A DNA stretch of 64,000 nucleotides from Halolamina pelagica (GTDB lineage: Archaea > Halobacteriota > Halobacteria > Halobacteriales > Haloferacaceae), in the NCBI RefSeq assembly GCF_900115675.1, contig NZ_FOXI01000002.1, positions 336,822 through 400,821 on the forward strand, given 5' to 3'. Positions 24,035-34,047 of this stretch are shown here, in pieces. Position numbers and translations under genes: made by a program. Positions within the stretch are counted from its first letter, which is position 1, and each line of letters begins with the position of its first letter. The notes under the pieces were generated by a model. It was not told where the DNA came from and made no database searches. It saw only the letters and a program-made list of their open reading frames with translations.

Positions 24035-25303
24035 TCAGTCCTGCAGGTCGCTCGCGCGAGCGGCGGCGAAGGGGACGAACATCTCCTCGGGCGTCATCCC
24101 GCCGTGGACGCCGATCTTGTCGTCCGCCTCGTGCCACATCGTCGACTCGCGGTGGACCGCCAGCAGGTCGGGCGCGCGGCGGTCGAACGTCTCCCCCGGA
24201 TCTGCGTGATTGCTCCCGAAGAGCCCACGCTCGCGGTACTCCGCTTCGGAGAAGGTCAGCACGTCGTCGCCGGCCACGCGGTCGAGGTAGTCACGGAGGT
24301 CGGCGACGCGACCGTCGGCGACGTGGAACTGGACGTTCCGTGGGCCGCCGACGGGTGGGATCGGCTCGCCGTCGGCGCCCCGCGCAAGACAGTCCTGCAC
24401 TTCCGAGACCGAGAGGTCGACCGGAACTTCCTCGCCGACGTTCGTGTGGCCGTGATCCGCCGTCACGAGCAGGGCGGTCTCCGCGGCCGTCTCGGCGTCG
24501 AGGTCCTCGAGGAAACCCGTCCGGATCGCCGCCGTGATCATCCTGACCTGCGCGTCGTAGCGGTCAGTGTCGGTCCCGGTCACGTGCGAGATCGTGTCGA
24601 CGTTGGGCACGTACGCCGTCACGTGTGTCGGGTCATCGCCGTCGGCGACGATATCTCGGAGCGTGACGGCCATCTCGGCGACGTTCCAGTAGGCGTGCGT
24701 CTCCGCGCCGGCCGTCGTGAGCTCGGAGGAGATCGAACCGGCGATGTGCTCGGGCTGGGTGACGTGGGTGTCGACGCCGGCGGCCTCGGCGTCGCCGTAG
24801 ATGGTGTCGCCGTCGAACAGTTCGCGGGGGTTCGCCAGCGGGTACTCGTCCTGCACGGGCGTGCCGTCCTCGAGGAGGTACGGGAGCGTCTGGATCGACT
24901 CGCCGATCGAGTCGAGGTACTGGTGCCAGCCGAGCAGGCCGTGTTCGGCCGGGAGGAGCCCCGTGTGTAGCGTCGTGATCGCGGCCGCGGTCTCGGAGGG
25001 GTAGGTGGAAGTGAGCGGGGTGACGGTGCCGTCGGTCTCGAACGCGTCGAGCAGTCGGAGCTCCTCGCGCAGGCGGGCCCACTGGTCGAGGCCGAAGCCG
25101 TCGACGACCAGGAGCACGACGTTCTCGATCCCGCCGTCGAGCAGTCCCGTGAACGCCTCGTCAGGGAGGTTCTGCGGGAACGAGTCGGAGAGCAGCGAGA
25201 GCGCGCTCGCGGGGGCGTCGGCGAAACAGCGGTCCCGGTACGCCGGGAGGACGTAGCCGGACTCCTCGTACGCCGCACGGAGGTCGGGGGCGAGTTCGGT
25301 CAC
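24035..25303 (-). CDS. Alkaline phosphatase-superfamily phosphodiesterase / nucleotide pyrophosphatase
   Basis: 422 residues, PF01663 type. NVVLLVVDGFGLDQW supplies the first metal Asp (about D68). TPLTSTYPSETAAAITTLHTG carries the nucleophile region, followed by PAEHGLLGWHQYLDSIG. PNVDTISHVTG and VTADHGHTNVGEEV give the later metal-binding His and Asp residues. No signal peptide is visible, so it is probably cytoplasmic. Members cleave nucleotide phosphodiesters or phosphonates; the substrate is unknown. It lies between aroA and aroC on the same strand. Confidence 0.88.
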   Translation of the reverse strand: MTELAPDLRAAYEESGYVLPAYRDRCFADAPASALSLLSDSFPQNLPDEAFTGLLDGGIENVVLLVVDGFGLDQWARLREELRLLDAFETDGTVTPLTSTYPSETAAAITTLHTGLLPAEHGLLGWHQYLDSIGESIQTLPYLLEDGTPVQDEYPLANPRELFDGDTIYGDAEAAGVDTHVTQPEHIAGSISSELTTAGAETHAYWNVAEMAVTLRDIVADGDDPTHVTAYVPNVDTISHVTGTDTDRYDAQVRMITAAIRTGFLEDLDAETAAETALLVTADHGHTNVGEEVPVDLSVSEVQDCLARGADGEPIPPVGGPRNVQFHVADGRVADLRDYLDRVAGDDVLTFSEAEYRERGLFGSNHADPGETFDRRAPDLLAVHRESTMWHEADDKIGVHGGMTPEEMFVPFAAARASDLQD

Positions 25304-25384
25304 GATCTGACTCGCGGATCGACGGAGAAAGAGCTACCGACACGACCGGACCGCGAGCGGGCGCCGCGGGAGCGCCGAGACCCC

Positions 25385-26689
25385 TCAGGCGTCGGTAACG
25401 TTCGCGCCGAGTTCGTCGAGGACGGTCCAGAAGTCGGGGAAGGAGACGTCGACGTGCTCGGCGCCGGCGATCGTCGTCGTCCCGTCGGCGACGAGCCCGG
25501 CGACGGCGAGCGCCATCGCGATCCGGTGGTCGCCGCGGCCGTCGACCTCGGCGCCGACGAGCGAGGAGTCGCCGCCGTGGACCGTGAGCGTGTCCCGCTC
25601 CTCGGTCACGTCAGCGCCGAGTTTTCCGAGTTCCTCGGCCATCGCGGTCACGCGATCGGTCTCCTTCAGCCGGACGTGCTCGCAGTTCACGATCCGGGTG
25701 TCTCCCTCGGCGACGGCGCCGACCGCGGCGATCGTGGGCAGGAGGTCGGGCGTGTCGCCCACGTCGACTTCGACCCCGGAGAGGTCGCCGCCCGCGGCGC
25801 GGAGTTCGCCGGCGTCGCGGTCCCAGTCGATTTCGGCGCCCATGCGGTCGAGCACGTCGACGATGGCGGTGTCACCCTGTGCGCTGGGGTGGGCACCGTC
25901 GACGACGACGCCATCGCTTCCCGCGTCTGACGCGACGGCGCCCGCGGCCGCGAGGTAGGAGATCGAGGAGAAGTCGCTGGGGACCGCGTAGCTGCCGCCG
26001 TCGGGCGAGTACGACTGGCCGCCCGCGACGCGGCACCCCGAGTCGGTGCGCTCGGCGTCGACGCCGAACGCGTCGAGCACTTCGACGGTGATGTCGACGT
26101 ACGGTGCCGACTTGAGTTCGGTCTCGAGATCGATCTCGATCCCCGCCTCCGTGACCGCACCGGCCATCAGGAGCGCCGTCACGAACTGCGAGGACACGTC
26201 GCCGGGCATCGAGACGGTTCCCCCCGAGAGTGAGTCGCCGATGACCAGCGGCGCCTGCCCGTTCCGGCGGGTGCTCTCGGCTCGTGCGCCGAGTGACTCG
26301 ACGGCGTCCAGGAGCGGCCCGTGGGGCCGCGAGCGCAGGGAGTCGTCGCCGGTGAGGACCGAGAGGTCCTCCCCCAGCGCCGCCGCCGCGGTGACGAGTC
26401 GCGTCGTCGTTCCGGAGTTCTCGCAGTTGATCACGTCGTCCGGCGTCTCGGGCCGGCCGTCGAAGCCGTCGACTTCGAGGACGCCGGCATCGAGCGCGGA
26501 ACGATCGACGTGACCGCCGAACGCCGAAACGGCGCGCATCGTCGCCTTCGTGTCGGCGCTGACGAGCGGGTCCTCGACCGTCGCCCCGTCGGCGTACCCT
26601 GCCGCGAGAATTGCCCGGTGCGTGTAGCTCTTCGACGGCGGTGCGCGACAGCGTCCGTCGACACTCGACTGTGAGACGTGTTTCTTCAT
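25385..26689 (-). CDS. aroA: 3-Phosphoshikimate 1-carboxyvinyltransferase (EPSP synthase)
   Basis: Transfers enolpyruvyl from PEP to shikimate 3-phosphate. 434 residues. [19 protein letters not shown] (17-35) binds shikimate phosphate, [18 protein letters not shown] (88-105) is the first family signature, [23 protein letters not shown] the linker signature, and [23 protein letters not shown] the second signature, with [15 protein letters not shown] near the end. Upstream, a TATA-like stretch ACTTCAAAAACGG (around 26731-26742) would give a leader of about 20 nt. Confidence 0.96.
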   Translation of the reverse strand: MKKHVSQSSVDGRCRAPPSKSYTHRAILAAGYADGATVEDPLVSADTKATMRAVSAFGGHVDRSALDAGVLEVDGFDGRPETPDDVINCENSGTTTRLVTAAAALGEDLSVLTGDDSLRSRPHGPLLDAVESLGARAESTRRNGQAPLVIGDSLSGGTVSMPGDVSSQFVTALLMAGAVTEAGIEIDLETELKSAPYVDITVEVLDAFGVDAERTDSGCRVAGGQSYSPDGGSYAVPSDFSSISYLAAAGAVASDAGSDGVVVDGAHPSAQGDTAIVDVLDRMGAEIDWDRDAGELRAAGGDLSGVEVDVGDTPDLLPTIAAVGAVAEGDTRIVNCEHVRLKETDRVTAMAEELGKLGADVTEERDTLTVHGGDSSLVGAEVDGRGDHRIAMALAVAGLVADGTTTIAGAEHVDVSFPDFWTVLDELGANVTDA

Positions 26690-26783
26690 GCACCCCTGTC
26701 AGACTGCCGGGGAGATGAGTCCACCGGAGCCCGTTTTTGAAGTACGGTGACGGGGCCACCATCTCCGTGACCTGACTGCTGCC

Positions 26784-26820
26784 GTGAGACGGTTCGCGAG
26801 TGTGTGGCCAGCCGTCTCAC
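26784..26820. terminator. Hairpin between the M20 hydrolase and aroA
   Basis: Perfect 9-bp inverted repeat GTGAGACGG / CCGTCTCAC with a 19-nt spacer, about 50 nt after the stop of the minus-strand M20 hydrolase and about 95 bp before aroA. It could end the upstream transcript or be a protein-binding site; the position does not decide. Confidence 0.35.
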
Positions 26821-26869
26821 GAGGATTTCGGCCACCTGTTCGTACGGGGACGCCAGCGCTGCGGCGGGG

Positions 26870-28135
26870 CTACTCCCCAGCGGCGTCAGCGCCTGCCACG
26901 TCGGCCATCGCCCCGGCCATCACGCGGGTCGCGTTCGCGCAGTCCTCCCAGTCCGTCCACTCCCGCGGGTTGTGGCTGATGCCGTCCTCCGATGGCGCGA
27001 AGAGCAGCGCGGCCTCCGTCACGTCGGCGAGGTGCATCGTGTCGTGGGCGGCACCGGAGTGCAGGTCCATCGTCCGGATCCCGGCCTCCTCCCCCGCGCG
27101 GTGGGCAGCCCCCCGAAGCGACTCGGACATCGGCGTCGGTTCGAGGTCGAACGGCCGGGAGAACGAGGTCTCCACGCCGCGGTCGGCTTCGACGACGGCG
27201 AGGCTCGATCGCGTGGCGTCGACGATGGTCTGCATCGACTGGTACTCCACGTCCCGGATGTCGACGCCCATCTCGACCGTCCCGGGGACGACGTTGGTCG
27301 CGTTCGGGGAGACCGAGAGCGAGCCGACAGTGCCGACTGCGGTCTCGCTCTCCTCGGCGACGACCTCGTTGGCCGCGGCCTCCACGTCTAACACCACCTC
27401 CGATGCGGCCGCGAGCGCGTCGGTGCGCTCGTCCATCGGCGTCGCACCGGCGTGGTTCGCCTCGCCGACGATCTCCGCCTCGCAGTGGGTGATCCCGGTG
27501 ATCGTGGTTACCACCCCGACCGGGACGTTCTCGCGCTCCAGTTGGGTGTGCTGTTCGACGTGGAGTTCGTACCACGCCGCCCACTCGCTGGCGTCGAGTC
27601 GGCCCTCGCCCTGGAAGCCGATCCGCGAAAGCGACTCTTCGAGGCTGATCCCCCCGTCGTCCTCGATCCCGAGCGCCTCGTCCACGGTTCGCTCGCCGAC
27701 GGCGACCGAGGAGCCGAGCAGCCCGTCGGCGAAGCGCTGGCCCTCCTCCTCGGTGAAGGAGACGACGACCAGCGGCCGCGCCGGCTCGACGCAGGCGTCC
27801 TGCATCGCGCGAACCGCCTCCAGCGCGGCGTAGACGCCGAGCGGGCCGTCGAAGATCCCGCCCTCGGGAACCGAGTCCACGTGGCTCCCGGCGGCGACGG
27901 GTGCGGCGCCGGGGTCCGCCGATTCGGGGACCCATCTCCCGGCGATGTTCCCCACCGCGTCGACGGTCACGTCCAGCCCCGCGTCCTCCATCCGCTCGAC
28001 GAGCCTTTCGCGGGCGGCCCGGTTGGCGTCGGTTCCGGTGAGAACGGTCCGGCCGCGTCCTTCCTCCACCTCGATCTCCCCGTGCTCGGCGTTGGCCTCG
28101 ATGTCCGCCCGGAGGCGGTCGGCGTCGACGTGCAT
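26870..28135 (-). CDS. M20-family amidohydrolase (hydantoinase/carbamoylase type)
   Basis: 421-residue zinc-dependent hydrolase of the N-carbamoyl-amino acid / allantoate amidohydrolase subgroup. Metal ligands are in AAGSHVDSVPEGGIFDGPLGVYAALEAV in outline (about 80-107) and FTEEEGQRF (about 126-134). ELHVEQHTQLERENVPVGVV is the family middle motif, and MDLHSGAAHDTMHL the last metal motif. It releases ammonia and CO2 from a ureido or carbamoyl substrate, or otherwise cleaves an amide. The start ATG 28135 gives the usual N-terminus. No pathway partner is adjacent. Confidence 0.88.
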   Translation of the reverse strand: MHVDADRLRADIEANAEHGEIEVEEGRGRTVLTGTDANRAARERLVERMEDAGLDVTVDAVGNIAGRWVPESADPGAAPVAAGSHVDSVPEGGIFDGPLGVYAALEAVRAMQDACVEPARPLVVVSFTEEEGQRFADGLLGSSVAVGERTVDEALGIEDDGGISLEESLSRIGFQGEGRLDASEWAAWYELHVEQHTQLERENVPVGVVTTITGITHCEAEIVGEANHAGATPMDERTDALAAASEVVLDVEAAANEVVAEESETAVGTVGSLSVSPNATNVVPGTVEMGVDIRDVEYQSMQTIVDATRSSLAVVEADRGVETSFSRPFDLEPTPMSESLRGAAHRAGEEAGIRTMDLHSGAAHDTMHLADVTEAALLFAPSEDGISHNPREWTDWEDCANATRVMAGAMADVAGADAAGE

Positions 28136-28211
28136 ACTTGACCGTGGCGGCGCCGACGCCCTTACGTGTACCCTTCGGGGCAGCCGGCGAGGACACCCCC
28201 GGAGTCGTGGT

Positions 28212-28219
28212 GCTTAACC
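28212..28219 (+). promoter_or_regulatory. TATA-like promoter of the Lhr helicase
   Basis: GCTTAACC, centred about 28 bp before the ATG at 28244, spaced for a leaderless transcript. Confidence 0.5.
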
Positions 28220-28243
28220 CCGACGACCGTCTCCGTCCGATAG

Positions 28244-31099
28244 ATGCAGAACGCCGGAGCTGACGCGTTCACCCACCTCGGACCGGCGGTTCGGGAGGCC
28301 CTCTCCGAACGGGGGTTCTCGACGCCGACCGAGCCACAGCGACGGGCGATCCCCCCGCTCGCGGCGGGCGAGAACGCACTGGTGATCGCGCCCACCGGGA
28401 CTGGCAAGACCGAGACCGCGATGCTCCCGGTGCTCGACCGGATCGCGGCCGCCGAGGAGCGCCACGGCATTTCGGCGCTGTACATCACGCCCCTCCGCGC
28501 GCTGAACCGCGACATGCTCGAACGGCTGGAGTGGTGGGGCGAGACGCTGGACCTCGAGGTCGACGTGCGCCACGGCGACACCACCGACTACCAGCGCAGC
28601 AAGCAGGCCGACGACCCGCCGGACGTGCTGATCACCACGCCCGAGACGGTGCAGGCGATGCTGACCGGCGAGAAACTCCGGAAGGCGCTCTCGGACGTCG
28701 AGCACCTGATCGTCGACGAGGTCCACGAGCTCGCGGCCTCCAAGCGCGGCGCCCAGCTGACGATCGCGATGGAGCGCGTCCAGGAGCTCTCGGGGCCGTT
28801 CCAGCGGATCGGGCTCTCGGCGACCGTCGGCGACCCCGACGAGGTCGCGAAGTTCCTCACCGGCGCCGTCCAGGACGAGCGCCGAACCCGGCGGGACTAT
28901 CGGATCGTCGAAGTCGACGCCGGCTCGAAGATCGACCTCGACGTGGTCCGGCCGGAGATCACCGACTCGGACCGCCGACTCGCGGGCGAGCTCGCGACCG
29001 AGCCGGAGATCGCCAGCCACGTCCGGTTCATCCGGGACGTGGTCGCCGAGAACGAGTCGACGCTCGTGTTCGTCAACACCCGGCAGACCGCGGAGGCGCT
29101 GGGATCGCGGTTCAAGAGCCTCGACGCGCCGATCGGGATCCACCACGGGTCGCTCTCGAAGGACGCCCGCATCGAGGTCGAGGAGGCGTTCAAGGCCGGC
29201 GAGGTCGACGGCCTCGTCTGCACGTCGTCGATGGAACTGGGGATCGACGTCGGCCGCGTCGACCACGTCGTGCAGTACGGCTCGCCCCGCGAGGTCGCAC
29301 GCCTGCTCCAGCGCGTCGGCCGCGCGGGGCACCGCCGGGATCAGGTCTCGAACGGCACCGTCGTCGTCTCCGACGCCGACGACGCCAGCGAGGCGATGGC
29401 GATCGCCCGCCGAGCCGCGGCCGGCGAGGTCGAACCCGCCGGCATCCACGAGGGGAGCCTCGACGTGCTCGCGAACCAGATCGTCGGCCTGTTGATGGAC
29501 CACGGCGATATCGACGCCCGCGAAGCCTACGAGCGGATCAAACGCGCCTACCCGTTCCGGGACCTGCCCGAGGCGACGTTCCGCGAGGTCGTCCGGGAAC
29601 TCTCCTCGAACCGCCTGCTCTGGCTGGAGGAGGACCACGACCGCATCGAGAGTTCGGGCGGGACGTGGCAGTACTACTACGCGAACCTCTCGATGATCCC
29701 CGACGAGGAGAAGTACGAGGTGTACGACGTCTCCTCCCGGCGCGGGATCGGGACGCTCGACGAGCGGTTCGTCGTCAACTTCGCGGAGCCGGGCTCGGTG
29801 TTCGTCCAGCGCGGCGAGATGTGGCGCGTCGACCGCGTCGACGACGAGGAGGAGCGGGTCGAAGTCTCGCCCGTGCAGGACCCCGGCGGCGAGGTGCCGA
29901 CGTGGGTCGGCTCCGAGATCCCCGTCCCCGCGGCCGTCGCGAACGAGGTCGGCGAGCAGCGCGAGGTAGCTGCCCGGCAGTTCGAGACCGGCGCCGACCC
30001 GTCGGCCGTCGGCGCCGACTTCACGAACCGCTACCCCGTCGACGCCGCGACGGCCGAGACCGCGCTCGAACCGGTCGAACGGCAGGTCGAGGCTGGCGCG
30101 CCCGTGCCGACGGCGGAGCGGCTGGTGCTGGAGTCACAGGGGCGGACGGTCGTGCTCAACAGCCCGTACGGCCACCAGGTGAACGAGACGCTGGGGAAGC
30201 TCTGCTCGGCGCTCGTCGGGCAGCGAACGGGCTCCTCGGTCGGGATGGAGGTCGACCCCTACCGGATCGAGTTCGAGGTCCCGGGCGGCGTCGGCCTGGC
30301 TGCGTTCGACGAGGTGCTGCGGGAGACCGACCCCGACCACGTCGAGGCGATCCTCGAACTCGCGCTCAAGAACTCGGACGCGCTGAAGTTCACGCTCAGC
30401 CACGTCGCCGCCAAGTTCGGCGCGCTCAAGCGCTACCAGGGCCAGGGGCGCTTCGGCGCCGACCGGCTGCTCGCCGCGCTCGAGGACACGCCCGTCTACG
30501 AGGAAGCGCTCCGGCAGGTGTTCCACGAGGACCTCGCCGTCACGGCGACGAAGGACCTGCTCGACGCGATCCAGTCCGCGGACGGCGACGTGGAACTGAC
30601 GACCGCCCGCGAGCGCACGCCCATCGGCGCCGGCGGGCGCTCCGCGGGCGGCGAGTTCCTCGTCCCGGACGACGCCGACGCCAGCGTGATCCAGACCGTC
30701 CGGGACCGGCTGGAGGGCGACCGCGTGCTGCTGTTCTGTGTCCACTGCAAGGACTGGAACCGCCGGCAGGAAGTGGGGAAGATCCGCGAACCGATCAAGT
30801 GCCCCGAGTGTGGCTCCACCCGGGTCGCGGCGCTCAACCCGTGGGCCGACGAGGTGGTGAAGGCGACCCGCGCCGACGAGAAGGACGACGAGCAGGACCG
30901 CATGACGCGGAAGGCGTTCAGGTCCGCGAACCTCGTGCAGGAACACGGGCTGAAGGCCGTGCGGGCGCTCGCGGCCCGCGGCGTCGGCCCGCAGACGGCC
31001 GCGCGGATCATCTCGAAGTTCCGCGAGGACGAGGCCGACTTCTACCGGGACATCCTCGAGCAGGAGCGCCAGTACGCGCGGACCAAGAGCTTCTGGTGA
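28244..31099 (+). CDS. Lhr-type superfamily 2 helicase
   Basis: 951-residue ATP-dependent helicase of the archaeal Lhr group. Walker A is APTGTGKT (49-56), Walker B DEVH (158-161), SAT motif LSATVGDP, and the second RecA domain has STLVFVNTRQTAEALGSRF and QRVGRAGHRRDQVSNG. The family winged-helix and Lhr-core domains follow, and the C-terminal part holds a zinc knuckle (CVHC near 831-834 and CPEC near 853-856). Lhr proteins unwind DNA:RNA hybrids and branched DNA and are linked to repair. The cdc48-like gene starts 53 bp downstream on the same strand. Confidence 0.92.
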   Translation: MQNAGADAFTHLGPAVREALSERGFSTPTEPQRRAIPPLAAGENALVIAPTGTGKTETAMLPVLDRIAAAEERHGISALYITPLRALNRDMLERLEWWGETLDLEVDVRHGDTTDYQRSKQADDPPDVLITTPETVQAMLTGEKLRKALSDVEHLIVDEVHELAASKRGAQLTIAMERVQELSGPFQRIGLSATVGDPDEVAKFLTGAVQDERRTRRDYRIVEVDAGSKIDLDVVRPEITDSDRRLAGELATEPEIASHVRFIRDVVAENESTLVFVNTRQTAEALGSRFKSLDAPIGIHHGSLSKDARIEVEEAFKAGEVDGLVCTSSMELGIDVGRVDHVVQYGSPREVARLLQRVGRAGHRRDQVSNGTVVVSDADDASEAMAIARRAAAGEVEPAGIHEGSLDVLANQIVGLLMDHGDIDAREAYERIKRAYPFRDLPEATFREVVRELSSNRLLWLEEDHDRIESSGGTWQYYYANLSMIPDEEKYEVYDVSSRRGIGTLDERFVVNFAEPGSVFVQRGEMWRVDRVDDEEERVEVSPVQDPGGEVPTWVGSEIPVPAAVANEVGEQREVAARQFETGADPSAVGADFTNRYPVDAATAETALEPVERQVEAGAPVPTAERLVLESQGRTVVLNSPYGHQVNETLGKLCSALVGQRTGSSVGMEVDPYRIEFEVPGGVGLAAFDEVLRETDPDHVEAILELALKNSDALKFTLSHVAAKFGALKRYQGQGRFGADRLLAALEDTPVYEEALRQVFHEDLAVTATKDLLDAIQSADGDVELTTARERTPIGAGGRSAGGEFLVPDDADASVIQTVRDRLEGDRVLLFCVHCKDWNRRQEVGKIREPIKCPECGSTRVAALNPWADEVVKATRADEKDDEQDRMTRKAFRSANLVQEHGLKAVRALAARGVGPQTAARIISKFREDEADFYRDILEQERQYARTKSFW

Positions 31100-31152
31100 T
31101 CGCTTCTCGTTCGTCCGGCAACGCTTTGGGGCGCCCGACCCCACCCCCGGCC

Positions 31153-33423
31153 ATGACCGACTCCCTCCGCCTCACCGTCCGCGCCGCCGAGAAGCGCGAC
31201 GCGGGTCGGGGTATCGCCCGGCTGCCGGAAGCCGCCAGACAGCAGTTGGGCCTGCTCTCGGGCGACACCGTCCTGATCGAGGGCGAACGCGAAACCGTCG
31301 CGAAGCTCTGGCCCGCGCGGGGCGACGTCCCCGACGGCGTGGTCCGGATCGACGCCGACAGCCGCGCCAACGCCGGCGTGAAAGTCGGCGACACCGTCCG
31401 CGTCGCCGCGGCCGACCTCCCCGAGGCCAGACGCGTCACCCTGCGCGCCCCGGCGGCGCTGGGCGAAGTCGACGTGGAGCGCGACTCCATCGAACGCCTC
31501 GTGGCCGAGGACGTTCGCAACCGGCCCGTCGCGCCCGGCGACCGACTCCACCTCGAGCGCCTCTCAGACATCGGGTTCGCCGTCGACGACACCGACCCCG
31601 ACGGCCGCATCCGGGTCACCGAGGAGACGACCGTTCGGGTGGTGATCGAGGGCGAGGCCGACACGTCGGGGCACCTCGGCGAGATCGGTCAGTCCGCGGG
31701 ATCGACCGCGGAAGCGTCGTCGTCGGATACTGACGAGACGGAACCTGGCGGTACGAGCGTCGAGGTCGAGGGCGGCGCCGTCGACGTGGACGGTGCCGGC
31801 GACACGACGACCGGCGTCGCCTACGAGGACATCGGCGGCCTCGACGAGGAGCTGGACCTGGTTCGCGAGACGGTCGAACTCCCCCTCTCGAACCCCGAAC
31901 TGTTCGCGCGGCTGGGGATCGACCCGCCGAAGGGGGTGCTGCTCCACGGGCCGCCCGGCACCGGGAAGACCCTGATCGCGAAAGCCGTCGCCAACGAGGT
32001 CGACGCGACGTTCATCTCCATCTCCGGTCCGGAGATCATGAGCAAGTACAAAGGCGAGAGCGAGGAGCGCGTCCGGGAGGTGTTCGAGGCCGCACAGGAC
32101 GACGCGCCGGCGATCGTCTTCTTCGACGAGATCGACTCCGTCGCGCCCAAGCGCGAGGATGGCGGCGACGTGGAGAGCCGCGTCGTCGGCCAACTGCTCT
32201 CGCTGATGGACGGACTGAACGCCCGCGGGGAGGTGGTCGTCATCGGCGCAACCAACCGCGTCGACGAGATCGACCCCGCGCTCCGGCGCGGCGGGCGGTT
32301 CGACCGCGAGATCGAGATCGGCGTCCCCGGCGAGACCGGCCGACGGGAGATCCTCGACGTGCACACCCGGAACATGCCCCTCGCCGACGACGTGCGCGTC
32401 GACCGGCTCGCGGAGCGGACCCACGGGTTCACCGGCGCGGACCTCGCCTCGGTCGCGAAGGAGGCGGCGATGTCCGCGCTCCGGCGGGCGCGCCGAGAGG
32501 GAACCGAGACCGCCGACGCGGACCCCGAGACGGCGATCGCCGCCGCCGACCTCACGGTCACCCGTTCGGACTTCGAGTCGGCGATGGCGGCGGTCGAACC
32601 CAGCGCGATGCGGGAGTACGTCGCCGAGTCGCCGGCGGCCGACTTCGACGACGTGGGCGGACTGGACGAGGCACGGGAGACGCTCGAGCGGGCGGTCACA
32701 TGGCCGCTGACCTACGGGCCGTTGTTCGACGCCGTCGAGGCGTCGCCGCCGACCGGCATCCTGCTCCACGGGCCCCCGGGGACCGGGAAGACGCTGCTCG
32801 CACGCGCCATCGCCGGCGAGAGCGGCGTGAACTTCCTCCAGGTCGCCGGGCCGGAACTGCTCGATCGCTACGTCGGCGAGAGCGAGAAGGCGGTCCGGGA
32901 GCTGTTCGAACGCGCCAGACAGGCGGCGCCCGCGGTGGTGTTCTTCGACGAGATCGACGCCGTCGCCACGGCCCGCGACGGGGGGAACGACTCAGAGGTG
33001 GGCCAGCGTGTGGTCTCACAACTGCTGACCGAACTCGATCGCGCCGCGGACAACCCCAACCTCGTGGTGCTCGCAGCCACCAACCGGAAGGAGGCGCTCG
33101 ATCCGGCCCTCCTGCGGCCAGGCCGGTTCGAGTCCCACGTCCACGTTCCCGCGCCGGGCGAGGACGCCCGCCGAGAGATCCTGGCGGTCCACGTGGCGGG
33201 CAAGCCCCTGGCGGACGACGTGGATCTGGACGCCATCGCGGCCGCGATGGCGGGCTACACGGGCGCGGACGTGGCGGCGGTCGTCCGCGAGGCGACGCTG
33301 CTGGCGGTCGAGGACGTGGCGGATCGCTACGACGGCGCCGAGGCCAACGAGCACGCCGACGAGATCGTGCTGTCCGGCGACCACTTCGAGCGCGCGCTCG
33401 ATGCGATCGTACCCTCCATCTGA
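31153..33423 (+). CDS. Cdc48/p97-type AAA ATPase
   Basis: 756 residues: an N domain (1-200; double-psi barrel with [27 protein letters not shown] in outline), an acidic Glu/Ser/Asp linker around 180-215, and two AAA modules. D1 has GPPGTGKT near 266-273 and [12 protein letters not shown]2 has GPPGTGKT near 540-547 and [15 protein letters not shown]. Both modules keep Walker B and arginine fingers, so both are probably active. It unfolds substrate proteins, often for the proteasome. The ATG at 31153 follows the Lhr gene closely; the frame stays open far upstream, but that sequence is an antisense-like artefact of the helicase gene. Confidence 0.95.
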   Translation: MTDSLRLTVRAAEKRDAGRGIARLPEAARQQLGLLSGDTVLIEGERETVAKLWPARGDVPDGVVRIDADSRANAGVKVGDTVRVAAADLPEARRVTLRAPAALGEVDVERDSIERLVAEDVRNRPVAPGDRLHLERLSDIGFAVDDTDPDGRIRVTEETTVRVVIEGEADTSGHLGEIGQSAGSTAEASSSDTDETEPGGTSVEVEGGAVDVDGAGDTTTGVAYEDIGGLDEELDLVRETVELPLSNPELFARLGIDPPKGVLLHGPPGTGKTLIAKAVANEVDATFISISGPEIMSKYKGESEERVREVFEAAQDDAPAIVFFDEIDSVAPKREDGGDVESRVVGQLLSLMDGLNARGEVVVIGATNRVDEIDPALRRGGRFDREIEIGVPGETGRREILDVHTRNMPLADDVRVDRLAERTHGFTGADLASVAKEAAMSALRRARREGTETADADPETAIAAADLTVTRSDFESAMAAVEPSAMREYVAESPAADFDDVGGLDEARETLERAVTWPLTYGPLFDAVEASPPTGILLHGPPGTGKTLLARAIAGESGVNFLQVAGPELLDRYVGESEKAVRELFERARQAAPAVVFFDEIDAVATARDGGNDSEVGQRVVSQLLTELDRAADNPNLVVLAATNRKEALDPALLRPGRFESHVHVPAPGEDARREILAVHVAGKPLADDVDLDAIAAAMAGYTGADVAAVVREATLLAVEDVADRYDGAEANEHADEIVLSGDHFERALDAIVPSI

Positions 33424-33512
33424 TCGCTGTTACAGCCACTCGGTGGCGTCGCCGTGTCCGAGACTGGCCCGGTGCCGGGTGGCTTATGCCACTCCAGCCG
33501 TACGCTCCGGTA

Positions 33513-33722
33513 ATGGTGTTCGGCCTCAGCAGGCGCGCGACCGCGGCCGTCGTCGCCGTCGCGCTGACGGTGGCGGGGATGACGGTCGGGACGGTGTTAC
33601 TGCTGGTGACTGGCCGGACGAACGTCGGCTGGTTCATGTTCGTGCTCTCCTTCAGCGCGTGGATGTTCGCCGCCGTCGGCGGCATGCTGCTGGTCTGGGA
33701 CTCGGGGTACTTGGACCGATAG
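33513..33722 (+). CDS. Small membrane protein, hypothetical
   Basis: 69 residues, MVFGLSRRATAAVVAVALTV and onward, with two membrane helices (ATAAVVAVALTVAGMTVGTV and WFMFVLSFSAWMFAAVGGML) and a short acidic tail ending WDSGYLDR. The function is unknown. Start ATG 33513 is supported by a weak TATA-like GCTTATG about 27 bp upstream; that ATG at 33486 is in frame but is more likely part of the promoter. Confidence 0.65.
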   Translation: MVFGLSRRATAAVVAVALTVAGMTVGTVLLLVTGRTNVGWFMFVLSFSAWMFAAVGGMLLVWDSGYLDR

Positions 33723-33824
33723 CGGCCGTGACTCGTCGGCGGCCCGCGAAACCGCCACCGGGACTTCCGGACGTAGCGCCACGGTTCCGATAGGCCAAAG
33801 TGCACGCCCGCCACAGTCACCCCT

Positions 33825-33974
33825 ATGGACGACCACGGCGACGATCACAGCGACGACGAGGGGCGCGTGACCGCACCGATGCAGGAGTTCTCCACCAGCC
33901 AGGTCGGTATCGGCTTCGCGGTGCTGGTCGTCGGCCTCGTGCTGACGTTCGGCGTGGCGCTCACCCTCGCCTGA
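33825..33974 (+). CDS. Small single-pass membrane protein
   Basis: 49 residues: an Asp/His-rich N-terminus (MDDHGDDHSDDEGR), then TAPMQEFSTSQ and one strongly hydrophobic helix, VGIGFAVLVVGLVLTFGVAL. Nothing follows the helix. The third codon positions are nearly all G or C, supporting coding. Small proteins of this design are common in haloarchaea; no function is known. The His/Asp head could bind metal, which is speculative. Confidence 0.65.
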   Translation: MDDHGDDHSDDEGRVTAPMQEFSTSQVGIGFAVLVVGLVLTFGVALTLA

Positions 33975-34047
33975 ACCGGACGGGTTCGGCGTCGCGATCG
34001 CCGCTTCTCCCGCCGGAGTTAACCCCCGGCGCCCGCTTCTCCCGACG

